A stretch of 64,000 nucleotides of DNA from Streptomyces sp. NBC_01591 (GCF_035918155.1 NZ_CP109327.1:2480001-2544000), one strand, 5' to 3'; counted from the stretch's first letter, positions 41,952 to 51,447 are shown. The notes: a model not told the origin generated them from the letters alone. Numbers and translations are program-made.

Positions 41952-44900
41952 CTACACGCCCGACGGCTCCGCCGTGCGCGTCTCGTCCGACTCGGCGGAC
42001 TCGGACGGGGCCGGAACGCCCGCCTTCTTCGCCCGCTTCAGCGCCTTCTTCTTCGCGCGGCGCTCCTTGCGGAGCTCCACCATCGAGTAGAGGGTCGGCA
42101 CCAGGAGCAGCGTGAGCAGCGTCGAGGTGACCAGGCCGCCGATCACGACCACCGCGAGCGGCTGCGAGATGAAGCCGCCCTCGCCGGTGACGCCGAGCGC
42201 CATCGGGAGCAGGGCGAAGATCGTCGCGAGTGCGGTCATCAGGATCGGGCGGAGCCGGTGACGGCCGCCCTCGACGACTGCTTCGACGACGCCCATGCCC
42301 TGGGCCCGGTACTGGTTGATCAGGTCGATCAGCACGATCGCGTTGGTCACCACGATGCCGATCAGCATCAGCATGCCGATCATCGCGGGGATGCCCATCG
42401 GGGTGCCGGTGATGACCAGCAGGCCGATCGCTCCGGTTGCCGCGAACGGGACGGAGACCAGCAGGATCAGCGGCTGGATGAGGGACCGGAAGGTCGCCAC
42501 CAGCAGCATGAAGACGATCGCGATCGCCGCCAGCATGGCCAGGCCGAGCTTCTTGAACGAGTCGCTCTGGTCCTCGGAGACACCGCCGATGGTGGCGGTG
42601 GCGCCGTCCGGGAGCTTCAGGGCGTCGATCTTCTTCTGAAGCGCGGAGCTGACCGCGCCGGTGTCGTCACCGGTGGGCTTGGCGGTGATGGTCGCGGCGC
42701 GCTGGCCGTCGATCCGGGTCATGGAGACCGGGCCGGGGACCAGCTCGACGTCGGCGATCTGTCCGAGCTTCACCGGGCCGAGGGGAAGGTTCTTCAGCTC
42801 GGCCATCGTGGTGGCCGGGTGGGCGGACTTGATGACGACGTCGCGCTCGGTGTCGTCCATGATCGCCTTGCCGGACGGGGTGCCGCGCACCGCTCCGGCG
42901 ACGGCCGCGCCGAGCGTGGTCTGGTTGAAACCGGCCTCCGCGGCCTTGGCGTTGCCCTTGACCGAGATCCGCGGGACGCTCTGCGCGAGGTCGCTCTGGA
43001 CGTCGGTGACGTCCTTGAGCTCGGCCACCTCGGCCCGTACCTCTTCGGACGCCTTCTTCAGCACGTCCGCGTCGGCGGCCTTGACCACGACGCTGAGGTC
43101 CTGGCTGCCGAAGCCGTCGCCCGCGGCGATGGTGGTGTCACCGATGCCGTCGAGCTTGCCGAGCGCCGTGTCGATGCGCTTCTGCGTGGCGTCGAAGTCG
43201 CCCGAGTCCTTCAGGGTGACCTGGTACGAGGCCTGGTTGGCGCCCGTGCCGCCGCCGAAGGCCGCCATGAAGCCGGACGAGCCGACGGTGACCTGGTAGT
43301 CCTTGACGCCCTTGTCGGCGGCGAGGACCTTCTCGACCTTCTTGGCCGCCTTGTCGGCGGCCGCCAGGCTGGTGCCGGGGGTCAGCTCCTGCTTGATGGA
43401 GAGGACTTCCTGCTCGCCCTGGTCGAAGAAGTTGGTCTTCAGCAGCGGGGCCATGCCGAAGGTGCCGAAGAGCACGGCGACGGCGATGACGATGCTGGTG
43501 ATACGGCGCCGGGTCGCGAAGCGCAGCACCGGGACGTACAGCCGCTGGAGCCGGCTGCGGGCCTCCTTCTCCTCGGCCTTGCGACGGGCCTCGTCCGGGT
43601 TCTCCGTGGCGCCCTTCGGGGCGCGCAGGAACCAGTACGACAGGACGGGGACGACGGTCAGCGAGACCAGCAGGGATGCCAGCAGGGCCGCGGTGACGGT
43701 CAGCGAGAAGGAGCCGAAGAGCTCGCCGACCATGCCGCCGACGAGACCGATCGGCAGGAATACGGCGACCGTGGTGAGGGTCGAGGAGGTGACCGCGCCG
43801 GCCACTTCCTTCACCGCGGTGGTGATAGCCGACTGGCGCTCCTCGCCGTAGCCGAGGTGACGCTTGATGTTCTCCAGGACCACGATCGAGTCGTCGACGA
43901 CGCGGCCGATCGCGATGGTCAGCGCGCCCAGCGTGAGCATGTTGAGCGAGAGGTCACGGGTCCAGAGCACGATCAGCGCGAGGACCACGGAGAGCGGGAT
44001 GGAGACCGCGGTGACCAGGGTCGAGCGCAGCGACGCGAGGAAGACCAGGATCACGATGACGGCGAAGAGCAGACCGAGCGCGCCCTCGGTGGTCAGACCG
44101 GAGATCGCCTTGGAGACGGCGGGGCCCTGGTCGGAGACGACGGTCAGTTCGGCACCGGCGCCGAGGTCCTTGCGGAGGTCGGGGAGCTTGTCCTTGACCG
44201 CGTCCGAGATGGCGACGGCACTGCCGTCCTTGTCCATCGTGGCCATGACGGCGAGGCTCGGCTTGCCGTTGGTGCGGGTGATGGAGACCGCGGTGGACGG
44301 CTCCTGCTTCACCTTGGCGACGTCACCGACGCGGACCGGCTCGCCGGGCTTGCCCGTGGCCGGGTCCTGACCGGTGACCCGCAGGTCCTCGATCTGCTTC
44401 AGGGAGGTGAAGGCCCCACCGACCTGGACGGTGCGGCTCTTGCCCGACTCGGAGAAGGAACCGGCGGGGACGGTCGCGCCGCCCGCCTGGAGCGCCTGGG
44501 AGAGCGTCATGGCGTTCAGACCGGCGGCGGCGAGCTTCTCGTCGTCGGGGGTGATGGAGACCTGGAGGTCCTGCACACCGTCGATGGAGACCTGGCCGAC
44601 GCCGCTGATGTCTTCCAGGGCGGGGACGACCGTGCGGTCCAGCTGGTCGGCGAGCGCCTGCTGGTCCTTGTCGGAGGTGACGGCGAGGACGACGGCCGGG
44701 ATGTCGTCCGTCGAGCCGGCGATGACCTGCGGGTCGACGTCGTCGGGCAGCTGGGCGCGGGCGCGGTTCACCGCCTGCTGGATGTCGGCGACGAGCTGCT
44801 TGGTGCCCTCGCTGCCGAAGTCGAAGGACGCCATGATGACGGCGCTGCCCTCGCTGGCGGTCGAGGTGATACCGGTGACGCCGTCGACGGCCTTGACGGA

Positions 44901-45110
44901 ATTCTCGAGCGGCTCGACGACCTGCTTCTCGACCACATCGGGGGACGCACCCTGGTAGGGGGCGATTACCGACACCATCGGGAGTTCGATGGTGGGCAGC
45001 AGCTGCTGCTTGAGCTGCGGGATCGCGATCGCTCCGAATACGAGCGCGACGATCGAGATCAGTCCGATCAGGGCCCGTTGCGCGAGGCTGAATCTGGACA
45101 GCCAGGACAT
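41952..45110 (-). CDS. RND efflux permease (HAE1/AcrB-like)
   Basis: 1052-residue permease with 12 membrane helices and two large extracytoplasmic loops. The TM4 proton-relay motif GRVVDDSIVVLENIKRH is intact, and a second half-repeat ends in VTNAIVLIDLINQYRAQG, as in AcrB/HAE1 pumps. The length and N-terminus (RFSLAQRALIGLISIVALVFGAI) match the family. No adaptor or outer-membrane factor is adjacent, as expected for a monoderm bacterium. It lies downstream of a two-component system and may be its target. Substrate unknown: drugs, lipids or peptides are possible. Confidence 0.9.
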   Translation of the reverse strand: MSWLSRFSLAQRALIGLISIVALVFGAIAIPQLKQQLLPTIELPMVSVIAPYQGASPDVVEKQVVEPLENSVKAVDGVTGITSTASEGSAVIMASFDFGSEGTKQLVADIQQAVNRARAQLPDDVDPQVIAGSTDDIPAVVLAVTSDKDQQALADQLDRTVVPALEDISGVGQVSIDGVQDLQVSITPDDEKLAAAGLNAMTLSQALQAGGATVPAGSFSESGKSRTVQVGGAFTSLKQIEDLRVTGQDPATGKPGEPVRVGDVAKVKQEPSTAVSITRTNGKPSLAVMATMDKDGSAVAISDAVKDKLPDLRKDLGAGAELTVVSDQGPAVSKAISGLTTEGALGLLFAVIVILVFLASLRSTLVTAVSIPLSVVLALIVLWTRDLSLNMLTLGALTIAIGRVVDDSIVVLENIKRHLGYGEERQSAITTAVKEVAGAVTSSTLTTVAVFLPIGLVGGMVGELFGSFSLTVTAALLASLLVSLTVVPVLSYWFLRAPKGATENPDEARRKAEEKEARSRLQRLYVPVLRFATRRRITSIVIAVAVLFGTFGMAPLLKTNFFDQGEQEVLSIKQELTPGTSLAAADKAAKKVEKVLAADKGVKDYQVTVGSSGFMAAFGGGTGANQASYQVTLKDSGDFDATQKRIDTALGKLDGIGDTTIAAGDGFGSQDLSVVVKAADADVLKKASEEVRAEVAELKDVTDVQSDLAQSVPRISVKGNAKAAEAGFNQTTLGAAVAGAVRGTPSGKAIMDDTERDVVIKSAHPATTMAELKNLPLGPVKLGQIADVELVPGPVSMTRIDGQRAATITAKPTGDDTGAVSSALQKKIDALKLPDGATATIGGVSEDQSDSFKKLGLAMLAAIAIVFMLLVATFRSLIQPLILLVSVPFAATGAIGLLVITGTPMGIPAMIGMLMLIGIVVTNAIVLIDLINQYRAQGMGVVEAVVEGGRHRLRPILMTALATIFALLPMALGVTGEGGFISQPLAVVVIGGLVTSTLLTLLLVPTLYSMVELRKERRAKKKALKRAKKAGVPAPSESAESDETRTAEPSGV

Positions 45111-45247
45111 GGGTGGGTACCTCTTCTGTGGCTTACGCGGCAGGTGGGCGGGTGACTCGGGAACAGACCCGGCCCAGCTACACGATCGCCTACCGGCAGG
45201 GAGGAAAGCGTCGGCCCTCGGGTTGCTTTCTTATGCCGCGCATACCG

Positions 45248-45275
45248 CAGGTGGAGTACGCCGTATCTCCACCTG
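45248..45275 (-). promoter_or_regulatory. Inverted repeat between response regulator and RND genes
   Basis: CAGGTGGAG and CTCCACCTG around a 10-nt loop, directly after the regulator stop codon. It could be a weak terminator or an operator for the RND gene. Confidence 0.4.
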
Positions 45276-45971
45276 TCACTCCACCCTGGGGCGCACCAGG
45301 CCGGATTCGTAGGCAATTACCACCAATTGCGCCCGGTCCCTGGCCCCCAGTTTCGCCATCGCCCTGTTCACATGGGTCTTGACGGTGAGCGGGCTGACGA
45401 CGAGCCGCTCGGCGATCTCGTCGTTGGAGTGGCCGCCCGCGACCAGAACGAGCACCTCGCGCTCGCGGCCGGTGAGCGCGGCCAGCCGCTCGGAGTACTC
45501 CGCGGCGCTCGGCCCGTCCCCCTCCGAACTGCCGCCCTGCGCGAGGAAGGTGGCGATCAGGCCCTTGGTCGCGGCGGGTGAGAGCAGCGCCTCGCCTCCC
45601 GCGGCGATACGGATGGCATTGAGCAGTTCTTCCGGTTCCGCCCCTTTGCCCAGGAAGCCGGACGCCCCGGCCCGCAGCGACTGCACCACGTACTCGTCCA
45701 CCTCGAAGGTGGTGAGCATGACGACCCGTACCCCGGCCAGTTCCGGATCGGCACTGATCATCCGGGTCGCGGTGAGTCCGTCCGTACCGGGCATCCGGAT
45801 GTCCATCAGCACCACGTCGGCGCGGGTCGAGCGGGCGAGCTCCACGGCCTGCGCGCCGTCCGCCGCCTCGCCGACCACCTCCATGTCGGCCTCCGAGTCG
45901 ACCAGCACCCGGAACGCGCTGCGCAGCAGCGCCTGGTCGTCGACGAGCAGCACCTTGATGGGCGGTGTCAT
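45276..45971 (-). CDS. NarL/FixJ-family response regulator
   Basis: 231-residue regulator with a receiver domain (D11-D12, phosphoacceptor D57 in VLMDIRMPG, Lys in FLGKGA) and a C-terminal LuxR HTH (LTGREREVLVLVAGG, VKTHVNRAMAKLGARDRAQ). Its start overlaps the kinase stop by 4 bp. The RND permease gene lies 165 bp downstream in the same direction and is a likely regulon member. Confidence 0.93.
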   Translation of the reverse strand: MTPPIKVLLVDDQALLRSAFRVLVDSEADMEVVGEAADGAQAVELARSTRADVVLMDIRMPGTDGLTATRMISADPELAGVRVVMLTTFEVDEYVVQSLRAGASGFLGKGAEPEELLNAIRIAAGGEALLSPAATKGLIATFLAQGGSSEGDGPSAAEYSERLAALTGREREVLVLVAGGHSNDEIAERLVVSPLTVKTHVNRAMAKLGARDRAQLVVIAYESGLVRPRVE

Positions 45972-47239
45972 ACGTCTTCCCCCGTCCGGCCCGCCGCGCC
46001 CGGCTCCCCGGACTCCGCCGTGCGGGCCTCGACGGGCAGGATCGCATGGACCCGGAATCCGCCGCCGTAGCGGGGCCCGGCGGTGAGGGTGCCGCCGAGC
46101 GCGGTGACGCGTTCGCGCATGCCGAGCAGACCGTGACCGCCGCCGTCGCCGTCGCCGTCGCCGACACAGCCGCCCCCGCCGAAGCCGTTGTCGATCACCG
46201 TGATCTCGGCCGTGGCCCCGACCCGTACGACGCTCACCTCGGCCTTGGCCCCGGGGCCCGCATGTTTGCGGACGTTGGTCAGCGCCTCCTGGATGACCCG
46301 GTACGCGGCCAGGTCGACGGCCGCGGGCAGCGGGGGCCGCCGGTCGGTGCAGGCCACCTCGACGGGGAGCCCGGCCCGGCGGACGGTGTCGACCAGTTCG
46401 TCGAGGACGGCGAGCCCCGGTGCGGGTTCGGTCGGCGCCTCCGGGTCGCCGGACTGACGCAACAGCCCGACGGTGGCCCGCAGTTCGTTGAGCGCGGAGC
46501 GGCTGGCCTCCCGGACGTGGGCCAGCGCCTCCTTGGCCTGGTCGGGGCGCTTGTCCATGACGTGGGCGGCCACCCCGGCCTGGACGTTGACCAGGGCGAT
46601 GTGGTGGGCGACGACATCGTGGAGATCGCGGGCGATCCGCAGCCGTTCCTCGGCGACCCGCCGCCGGGCCTCCTCGTCGCGGGTGCGTTCGGCCCGTTCG
46701 GCGCGTTCCCTGATCGCGCCGACGAAGGCGCGCCTGGAGCGCACGGCGTCCCCCGCCGCACAGGCCATGCCGGTCCAGGCGAGGACGCCGAAGTTCTGCT
46801 GGCTGTACCAGGGCGCCGCGCCGAAGAGCATCGCCGCGGCCGTCAGCACGGCCACCGTCAGCAGACCGACCCGCCAGGTGGTGGGCCGGTCGGTGCGGGC
46901 GGCGACGGTGTACAGCGCGATGACGGTGCTCATGACCACGGGTGCGGGCGGGTCGGACTTCACCAGCTCGACGACGGTCAGCCCGGCGGTGACCGCGAGC
47001 ACCACCATGGGATTGCGCCGCCGCCAGATGAGCGCCACGGCACCGGCCACCATCAGCAGCACGCCGCTCGCCGCGGGCGGGCGGGTTCCGAGGGAGGGCC
47101 CCTCCCCCGGGCGCGGGTGGACGAACGACCCGACGATCATCGCCACCAGCACGGCCAGGGCCAGCGCGGCGTCCAGCGCGAGGGGATGGTCGCGCAGCCA
47201 GTGCCGGACGCGCAGAACCCCGGTTCCGAGGGTGGTCAC
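45968..47239 (-). CDS. Sensor histidine kinase (NarX-like, HisKA_3)
   Basis: 423-residue kinase with about five or six N-terminal membrane segments (residues 20-160), a dimerisation helix with H207 in RIARDLHDVVAHH, and an ATPase domain with VIDNGFGGG and GHGLLGMRERV. Between N and G boxes is a short Gly/Asp-rich linker (CVGDGDGDGGG), an oddity but not disabling. It should phosphorylate the adjacent regulator. The stimulus is probably sensed within the membrane. Confidence 0.92.
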   Translation of the reverse strand: MTTLGTGVLRVRHWLRDHPLALDAALALAVLVAMIVGSFVHPRPGEGPSLGTRPPAASGVLLMVAGAVALIWRRRNPMVVLAVTAGLTVVELVKSDPPAPVVMSTVIALYTVAARTDRPTTWRVGLLTVAVLTAAAMLFGAAPWYSQQNFGVLAWTGMACAAGDAVRSRRAFVGAIRERAERAERTRDEEARRRVAEERLRIARDLHDVVAHHIALVNVQAGVAAHVMDKRPDQAKEALAHVREASRSALNELRATVGLLRQSGDPEAPTEPAPGLAVLDELVDTVRRAGLPVEVACTDRRPPLPAAVDLAAYRVIQEALTNVRKHAGPGAKAEVSVVRVGATAEITVIDNGFGGGGCVGDGDGDGGGHGLLGMRERVTALGGTLTAGPRYGGGFRVHAILPVEARTAESGEPGAAGRTGEDV

Positions 47240-47305
47240 GTCAAGCTACGTTACGGCGTGTCGCGCGGGAACCGGACCGGTCCCGCGCGAAAGGCCCGGA
47301 CACAA

Positions 47306-47343
47306 CCGTGCCCCGGGTCCGGCGGACCGGACCCGGGGCACGG
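47306..47343 (-). terminator. psp operon terminator
   Basis: Perfect 17-bp stem CCGTGCCCCGGGTCCGG with a 4-nt loop CGGA, 34 nt past the pspAA stop codon. Confidence 0.85.
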
Positions 47344-47376
47344 GTTCATGCGTGTGCTGGAGAGGGGCGGACGGCG

Positions 47377-47655
47377 TCAGCCGGGAATCAGACCGTCGTC
47401 GCGGAGCATGGCGCGCACCTCTTCGAGGGTCGCGTCGGACGACGGCAGGATCAGCTCGGACGGCTCCAGGGAGTCGTCCGGCAACGCAGTGCCGAGCTCG
47501 CGCACCCTTGCCAGGAGCGCGTGGAGGGTGGTGCGGAAGCCCGGTCCGTCACCGCGCTCCACTTCGGCGAGCAGTTCGTCGTCGAGCCCGTCGAGCTCGG
47601 CGAGATGACTGTCGGCCAGTGCGACCTGGCCCTCCCCCATGATCCGTACGATCAT
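47377..47655 (-). CDS. PspA-associated protein PspAA
   Basis: 92-residue protein opening MIVRIMGEGQVALADSHLAEL, ending EEVRAMLRDDGLIPG, the pattern of the PspAA domain that accompanies PspA in actinobacteria and archaea. It lies 9 bp downstream of pspA in the same operon. It is thought to act with PspA in membrane-stress responses; its molecular role is not established. Confidence 0.9.
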   Translation of the reverse strand: MIVRIMGEGQVALADSHLAELDGLDDELLAEVERGDGPGFRTTLHALLARVRELGTALPDDSLEPSELILPSSDATLEEVRAMLRDDGLIPG

Positions 47656-47664
47656 GACGCCGCC

Positions 47665-48459
47665 TCAACTCTTGTCGAACCTGTGCGGGGACTGCGACGA
47701 CTGCTGCTGAGCGGCATCCTGCGGGCCGCCCTCGATCGCCTGCTGCTGGGTGGAGCCGCCGGCCAGCTCGGCCTTCATGCGCTGCAGCTCCAGCTCCACA
47801 TCCGTACCACCGGAGATCCGGTCGAGCTCGGCGGCGATGTCGTCCTTCGCCGTCCCGGTCGGGTCGTCCAGGGCGCCGGATGCGAGCAGCTCGTCGATCG
47901 CGCCGGCCCGGGCCTGCATCTGCTGGGTCTTGTCCTCGGCCCGCTGGATCGCCAGGCCGACGTCGCCCATCTCCTCGGAGATCCCGGAGAAGGCCTCGCC
48001 GATGCGGGTCTGCGCCTGGGCGGCGGTGTAGGTGGCCTTGATGGTCTCCTTCTTGGTACGGAAGGCATCGACCTTGGCCTGCAGCCGCTGCGCCGCGAGA
48101 GTGAGCTTCTCCTCCTCGCCCTGCAGCGTGGTGTGCTGCGTCTCCAGGTCGGTGACCTGCTGCTGGAGGGCGGCGCGCCGGGACAGCGCCTCACGGGCCA
48201 GGTCCTCGCGGCCGAGCGCGAGCGCCTTGCGGCCCTGGTCCTCCAGCTTGGACGACTGGCCCTGCAGCTGGTTCAGCTGCAACTCCAGCCGCTTGCGCGA
48301 GGTCGCCACGTCGGCGACACCGCGACGTACCTTCTGAAGCAGTTCGAGCTGCTTCTGGTACGAGTAATCGAGGGTCTCGCGCGGATCCTCGGCCCGGTCA
48401 AGGGCCTTGTTTGCCTTCGCGCGGAAGATCATCCCCATACGCTTCATGACACCGCTCAT
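47665..48459 (-). CDS. pspA: Phage-shock protein A (PspA/IM30 family)
   Basis: 264-residue peripheral membrane protein, almost entirely helical coiled coil (residues 15-225), with the amphipathic N-terminus GVMKRMGMIFRAKANKALDRAEDP that binds stressed membranes, and a Gln-rich tail ending SPHRFDKS. PspA oligomerises on damaged membranes to preserve proton motive force; in Streptomyces it is induced by envelope stress. No PspB/PspC genes are adjacent. Followed by pspAA. Confidence 0.94.
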   Translation of the reverse strand: MSGVMKRMGMIFRAKANKALDRAEDPRETLDYSYQKQLELLQKVRRGVADVATSRKRLELQLNQLQGQSSKLEDQGRKALALGREDLAREALSRRAALQQQVTDLETQHTTLQGEEEKLTLAAQRLQAKVDAFRTKKETIKATYTAAQAQTRIGEAFSGISEEMGDVGLAIQRAEDKTQQMQARAGAIDELLASGALDDPTGTAKDDIAAELDRISGGTDVELELQRMKAELAGGSTQQQAIEGGPQDAAQQQSSQSPHRFDKS

Positions 48460-48730
48460 GGGCTTCGCGCGCCCCCTTCTGACGGACTGAGCTCCAGCAC
48501 TCCAACAGAACCCACAGTACGGGCCCTGCCTCTATTACCGCACTGTTCGAGCAAGGATGTGCTCCTACCCAAGGACGACTGCACGAGGTCACCACTCCGG
48601 CCCAAGGAGTAGGCGGAGGTCAGGGAGACCCGGTGCCGTCACCCGTACCGAACACGTCGGTACACCTGCGAGGACGCACGCCGTTGCCGGATCGTTCCCG
48701 ACCGGCCTGGGGTCGTGGCGATCCAACCCG

Positions 48731-48736
48731 TACCCT
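48731..48736 (+). promoter_or_regulatory. -10 of a leaderless promoter
   Basis: TACCCT ends 8 nt before the GTG at 48745, the spacing expected if transcription starts at the initiation codon. Confidence 0.4.
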
Positions 48737-48744
48737 TGGGCCTT

Positions 48745-49344
48745 GTGTTCCGTAGCCGTTCGAAGGAAGAGAAGGCGCCCACCGGCAAGGTGACGGCGGA
48801 CCTCTCCAAGCAGCCCCGCGACCCGCAGGCCCCCAAAGGTCGCCCCACCCCCAAGCGCAGCGATGCCCAGTCGCAGCGCCGTCGCGCCTCCAGTGGCGCG
48901 CCGCTCGACCGCAAGGAGGCCATGAAGCGGCAGCGCGAAGCTCGCCGTGTGGACATGGCCAAGCAGCGCGAGGCGCTCGCCAGTGGCGACGAGCGCTATC
49001 TGCCGGCTCGCGACAAGGGCCCGGTGCGGCGCTTCGTCCGCGACTACGTGGACTCGCGTTTCTGCATCGCGGAGTTCTTCCTGCCGCTCGCTGTGATCAT
49101 TCTGATTCTCAGCGTGATCCAGGTGCAGAACATCCAGAACATCTCGCTGCTGCTCTGGCTCGTCGTGATCGTGCTGATCGTCGTCGACTCGATCGGTCTC
49201 TCGATCCGCCTCAAGAAGCAGCTCAACCAGCGCTTCCCCGATACGCCCAAGCGCGGCGCGGTCGCCTACGGCCTGATGCGCACGCTTCAGATGCGTCGCC
49301 TCCGGCTGCCGAAGCCGCAGGTCAAGCGGGGAGAGCGGCCCTGA
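48745..49344 (+). CDS. Conserved membrane protein (DUF3043-like)
   Basis: 199-residue protein. The first 100 residues are basic and charged (RSRSKEEKAPTG, KRQREARRVDMAKQRE) and probably cytoplasmic; two membrane helices follow near residues 110-155 (FFLPLAVIILILSVIQV and LLLWLVVIVLIVVDSIGL); the tail is basic. The pattern matches the actinobacterial DUF3043 family. GTG 48745 is preferred as it lies 8 nt after a TACCCT -10, implying a leaderless mRNA; an ATG at 48715 would add 10 unrelated residues. Function unknown. Confidence 0.85.
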   Translation: MFRSRSKEEKAPTGKVTADLSKQPRDPQAPKGRPTPKRSDAQSQRRRASSGAPLDRKEAMKRQREARRVDMAKQREALASGDERYLPARDKGPVRRFVRDYVDSRFCIAEFFLPLAVIILILSVIQVQNIQNISLLLWLVVIVLIVVDSIGLSIRLKKQLNQRFPDTPKRGAVAYGLMRTLQMRRLRLPKPQVKRGERP

Positions 49345-49433
49345 GTACGCACATCTCCGGATCGACCGGCGGTCCGTCCGCCGGTCGGCAGGACGATGTC
49401 GTCCCCGTCACCGGGTTCTCCGGAGCCTCCTCG

Positions 49434-50192
49434 GTGTGGCTCAAGGGGCTCGGGGGACTGCGCAATACCGTCCGCCAGGAACTCGTGGCCCGGCAGCTCG
49501 ACGAGCAGATAGCGGCGCGCTTCCCTGTCGGACAGCGGCTGCGCGTGCTCGACGTGGGCATGGGCCAGGGCACCCAGGCGCTGCGCCTGGCGAGGGCCGG
49601 TCACACCGTGACCGGCCTGGAGTCCGATGCCGAGATGCTGCTGGTGGCCAGGGAGGCGCTCGGCAGCGAACCCGCGGGCATCCGCGAGCGGGTCCGGCTG
49701 ATCGAGGGCAACGGCCTGGACACCGGGGTGCACTTCCTGCCCGGCAGTTTCGACGTGGTGCTCTGCCACGGCGTGCTGATGTATGTCCGGGAGCCGGACG
49801 CGATGCTGGCGGGCCTGGCCCGGATGCTGGCCCCGGGCGGGCTGCTGTCGCTGCTCGTACGGAACGCCGACGCGCTGGCGATGCGCCCCGGGACCGCCGG
49901 GGACTGGAGTGCGGCGCTGGCCGCCTTCGACACGGACACGTACACCAACCGGCTGGGCCTCACGGTCCGGGCCGACCGGCTGGACGCCCTGACGTCCACG
50001 CTCGCCGGGATCGCGGCGCCCCTGCACGCCTGGTACGGGGTGCGGGTCTTCACGGACAACGTGAGCAACGACGTGGAGCTGCCGGCCGCGGCCGAGCTGG
50101 AGCAGGTGCTCGCCGCCGAGGACCGGGCCGGGCGGACGGATCCGTACCGCAGGGTGGCCGCGCTGCTGCATCTGTGCGGGGTCCGGGGCTGA
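49434..50192 (+). CDS. SAM-dependent methyltransferase (class I)
   Basis: 252-residue methyltransferase. Motif I is VLDVGMGQGTQALRLA, with the acidic adenosine ligand in TGLESDAEML; FDVVLCHGVLMYV and PGGLLSLLVRN are motifs II-III. It resembles SmtA/CmoM-type tRNA or small-molecule methyltransferases. GTG 49434 has GGAG 8 nt upstream. The same frame is open back to a CTG at 49341 overlapping the previous stop (CTGA) with GGGGAG before it, so a longer form starting there is possible. Substrate unknown. Confidence 0.85.
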   Translation: MWLKGLGGLRNTVRQELVARQLDEQIAARFPVGQRLRVLDVGMGQGTQALRLARAGHTVTGLESDAEMLLVAREALGSEPAGIRERVRLIEGNGLDTGVHFLPGSFDVVLCHGVLMYVREPDAMLAGLARMLAPGGLLSLLVRNADALAMRPGTAGDWSAALAAFDTDTYTNRLGLTVRADRLDALTSTLAGIAAPLHAWYGVRVFTDNVSNDVELPAAAELEQVLAAEDRAGRTDPYRRVAALLHLCGVRG

Positions 50193-50289
50193 GAGGACGC
50201 GGGAGCGGGTCGCCGGGGCTGCCCGGCGACGTCCCCCATTCGGCCGAACCCGAGAGGCCGCCAATAGGGTTAAAAGCAATGATTCGAAC

Positions 50290-51366
50290 ATGGATGCATC
50301 TCACTTTCGCCGCCGTGCTCGTCGGCTGCTGCTGCCTCTGACCGCAGGTGTCTGTGCGATCGCCCTGATGAGCGGCTGCTCGGACGCTGACTCCGATTCA
50401 CCGAAGACCGACCCCAGCAAATCCGCCTCCGCCTCCGGGACCGCCGGTGATCTGCAGAGCGACTACCAGGCCGTGATCAAGAACGTGCTGCCGTCGGTCG
50501 TGCAGATCGACGCCTCCGAGGTCCTGGGCTCCGGCGTCGTCTACGACACCAAGGGCCATATCGTCACCAACGCCCATGTGGTCGGCGACGAGAAGACGTT
50601 CAAGGTCGCCGTCGCCACCGGCGAGAAGGCGCAGAGCGCCTCGCTGGTGGCCACCTATCCGGAGCAGGATCTGGCCGTCATCAAGCTCGACAGCGTGCCG
50701 GACGGGCTGAAGCCCGCGAAGTTCGGCGACTCGGAGAAGGTCGAGGTGGGGCAGATAGTGCTGGCGATGGGCTCGCCGCTCGGACTGTCCTCCAGCGTCA
50801 CCCAGGGCATCGTCTCGGCGCTCGGCCGGACCGTCAGCGAGAGCCGCGCGGGCGGCGGCACCGGCGCGACGATCGCGAACATGGTGCAGACCTCGGCCGC
50901 GATCAACCCGGGCAACAGCGGGGGCGCACTGGTCAACCTGGACAGCGAGGTGATCGGCATCCCGACCCTGGCGGCGACCGACCCGGAGCTGGGCGGCAGC
51001 GCGGCGCCGGGGATCGGGTTCGCGATCCCCGTGTCGATGGTGAAGACGGTCGCCGATCAGATCATCCAGAGCGGCAAGGTCACCGATTCGGGCCGGGCGG
51101 CCCTGAACATCACCGGACGCACGGTCGTCGACGACAACTACCAGCCGGCCGGGGTGGCACTGGTCAGCGTGACCAAGGGCGGCGCCGCGGAGGAGGCTGG
51201 GCTGCGGGCCGGCGACATCATCACGAAGATCGACGATCTGCCGGTCACGACGATCACGTCGCTGTCGGAGGCACTGGCCTCGGACAAGCCGGGCCAGAAA
51301 GTCACGGTGACGTATCTGCGCAACGGGGCGCAGAAGACGGCGCAGGTCGCCCTGGGCGAGATCTAG
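50290..51366 (+). CDS. HtrA/DegP-like serine protease lipoprotein with PDZ domain
   Basis: 358-residue S1C protease. The signal peptide ends in a lipobox LMSGC (C30). The catalytic triad is H96 (TNAHVV), D127 (EQDLAVIKL) and S210 (GNSGGAL). The C-terminal PDZ domain (residues about 265-355, GVALVSVTKGGAAEEAGLRAGDIITKI) recognises substrate ends. It acts outside the membrane in protein quality control. A TAGGGT sequence 20 nt before the ATG may be the -10. A hairpin terminator follows. Confidence 0.94.
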   Translation: MDASHFRRRARRLLLPLTAGVCAIALMSGCSDADSDSPKTDPSKSASASGTAGDLQSDYQAVIKNVLPSVVQIDASEVLGSGVVYDTKGHIVTNAHVVGDEKTFKVAVATGEKAQSASLVATYPEQDLAVIKLDSVPDGLKPAKFGDSEKVEVGQIVLAMGSPLGLSSSVTQGIVSALGRTVSESRAGGGTGATIANMVQTSAAINPGNSGGALVNLDSEVIGIPTLAATDPELGGSAAPGIGFAIPVSMVKTVADQIIQSGKVTDSGRAALNITGRTVVDDNYQPAGVALVSVTKGGAAEEAGLRAGDIITKIDDLPVTTITSLSEALASDKPGQKVTVTYLRNGAQKTAQVALGEI

Positions 51367-51387
51367 GGACGCCCCTCGGGAGCCCCT

Positions 51388-51428
51388 GGGGCCTGTCCGG
51401 CCATGATCCGATCCGCCGGACAGGCCCC
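51388..51428. terminator. Bidirectional terminator
   Basis: Perfect 14-bp stem GGGGCCTGTCCGGC with a 13-nt loop, between the convergent htrA-like gene and the 69-residue protein gene. Confidence 0.8.
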
Positions 51429-51447
51429 GGTCGCGCGAGGGAGCGGA

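Noticed and set aside
41910..45155. Very long plus-strand frame opposite the RND permease
   Set aside because: Antisense shadow from high GC; no domain, compositionally repetitive.
50280..50341. Short hydrophobic 20-residue frame overlapping the htrA-like start
   Set aside because: No ribosome site and fully overlaps the signal-peptide coding region in another frame; likely chance.
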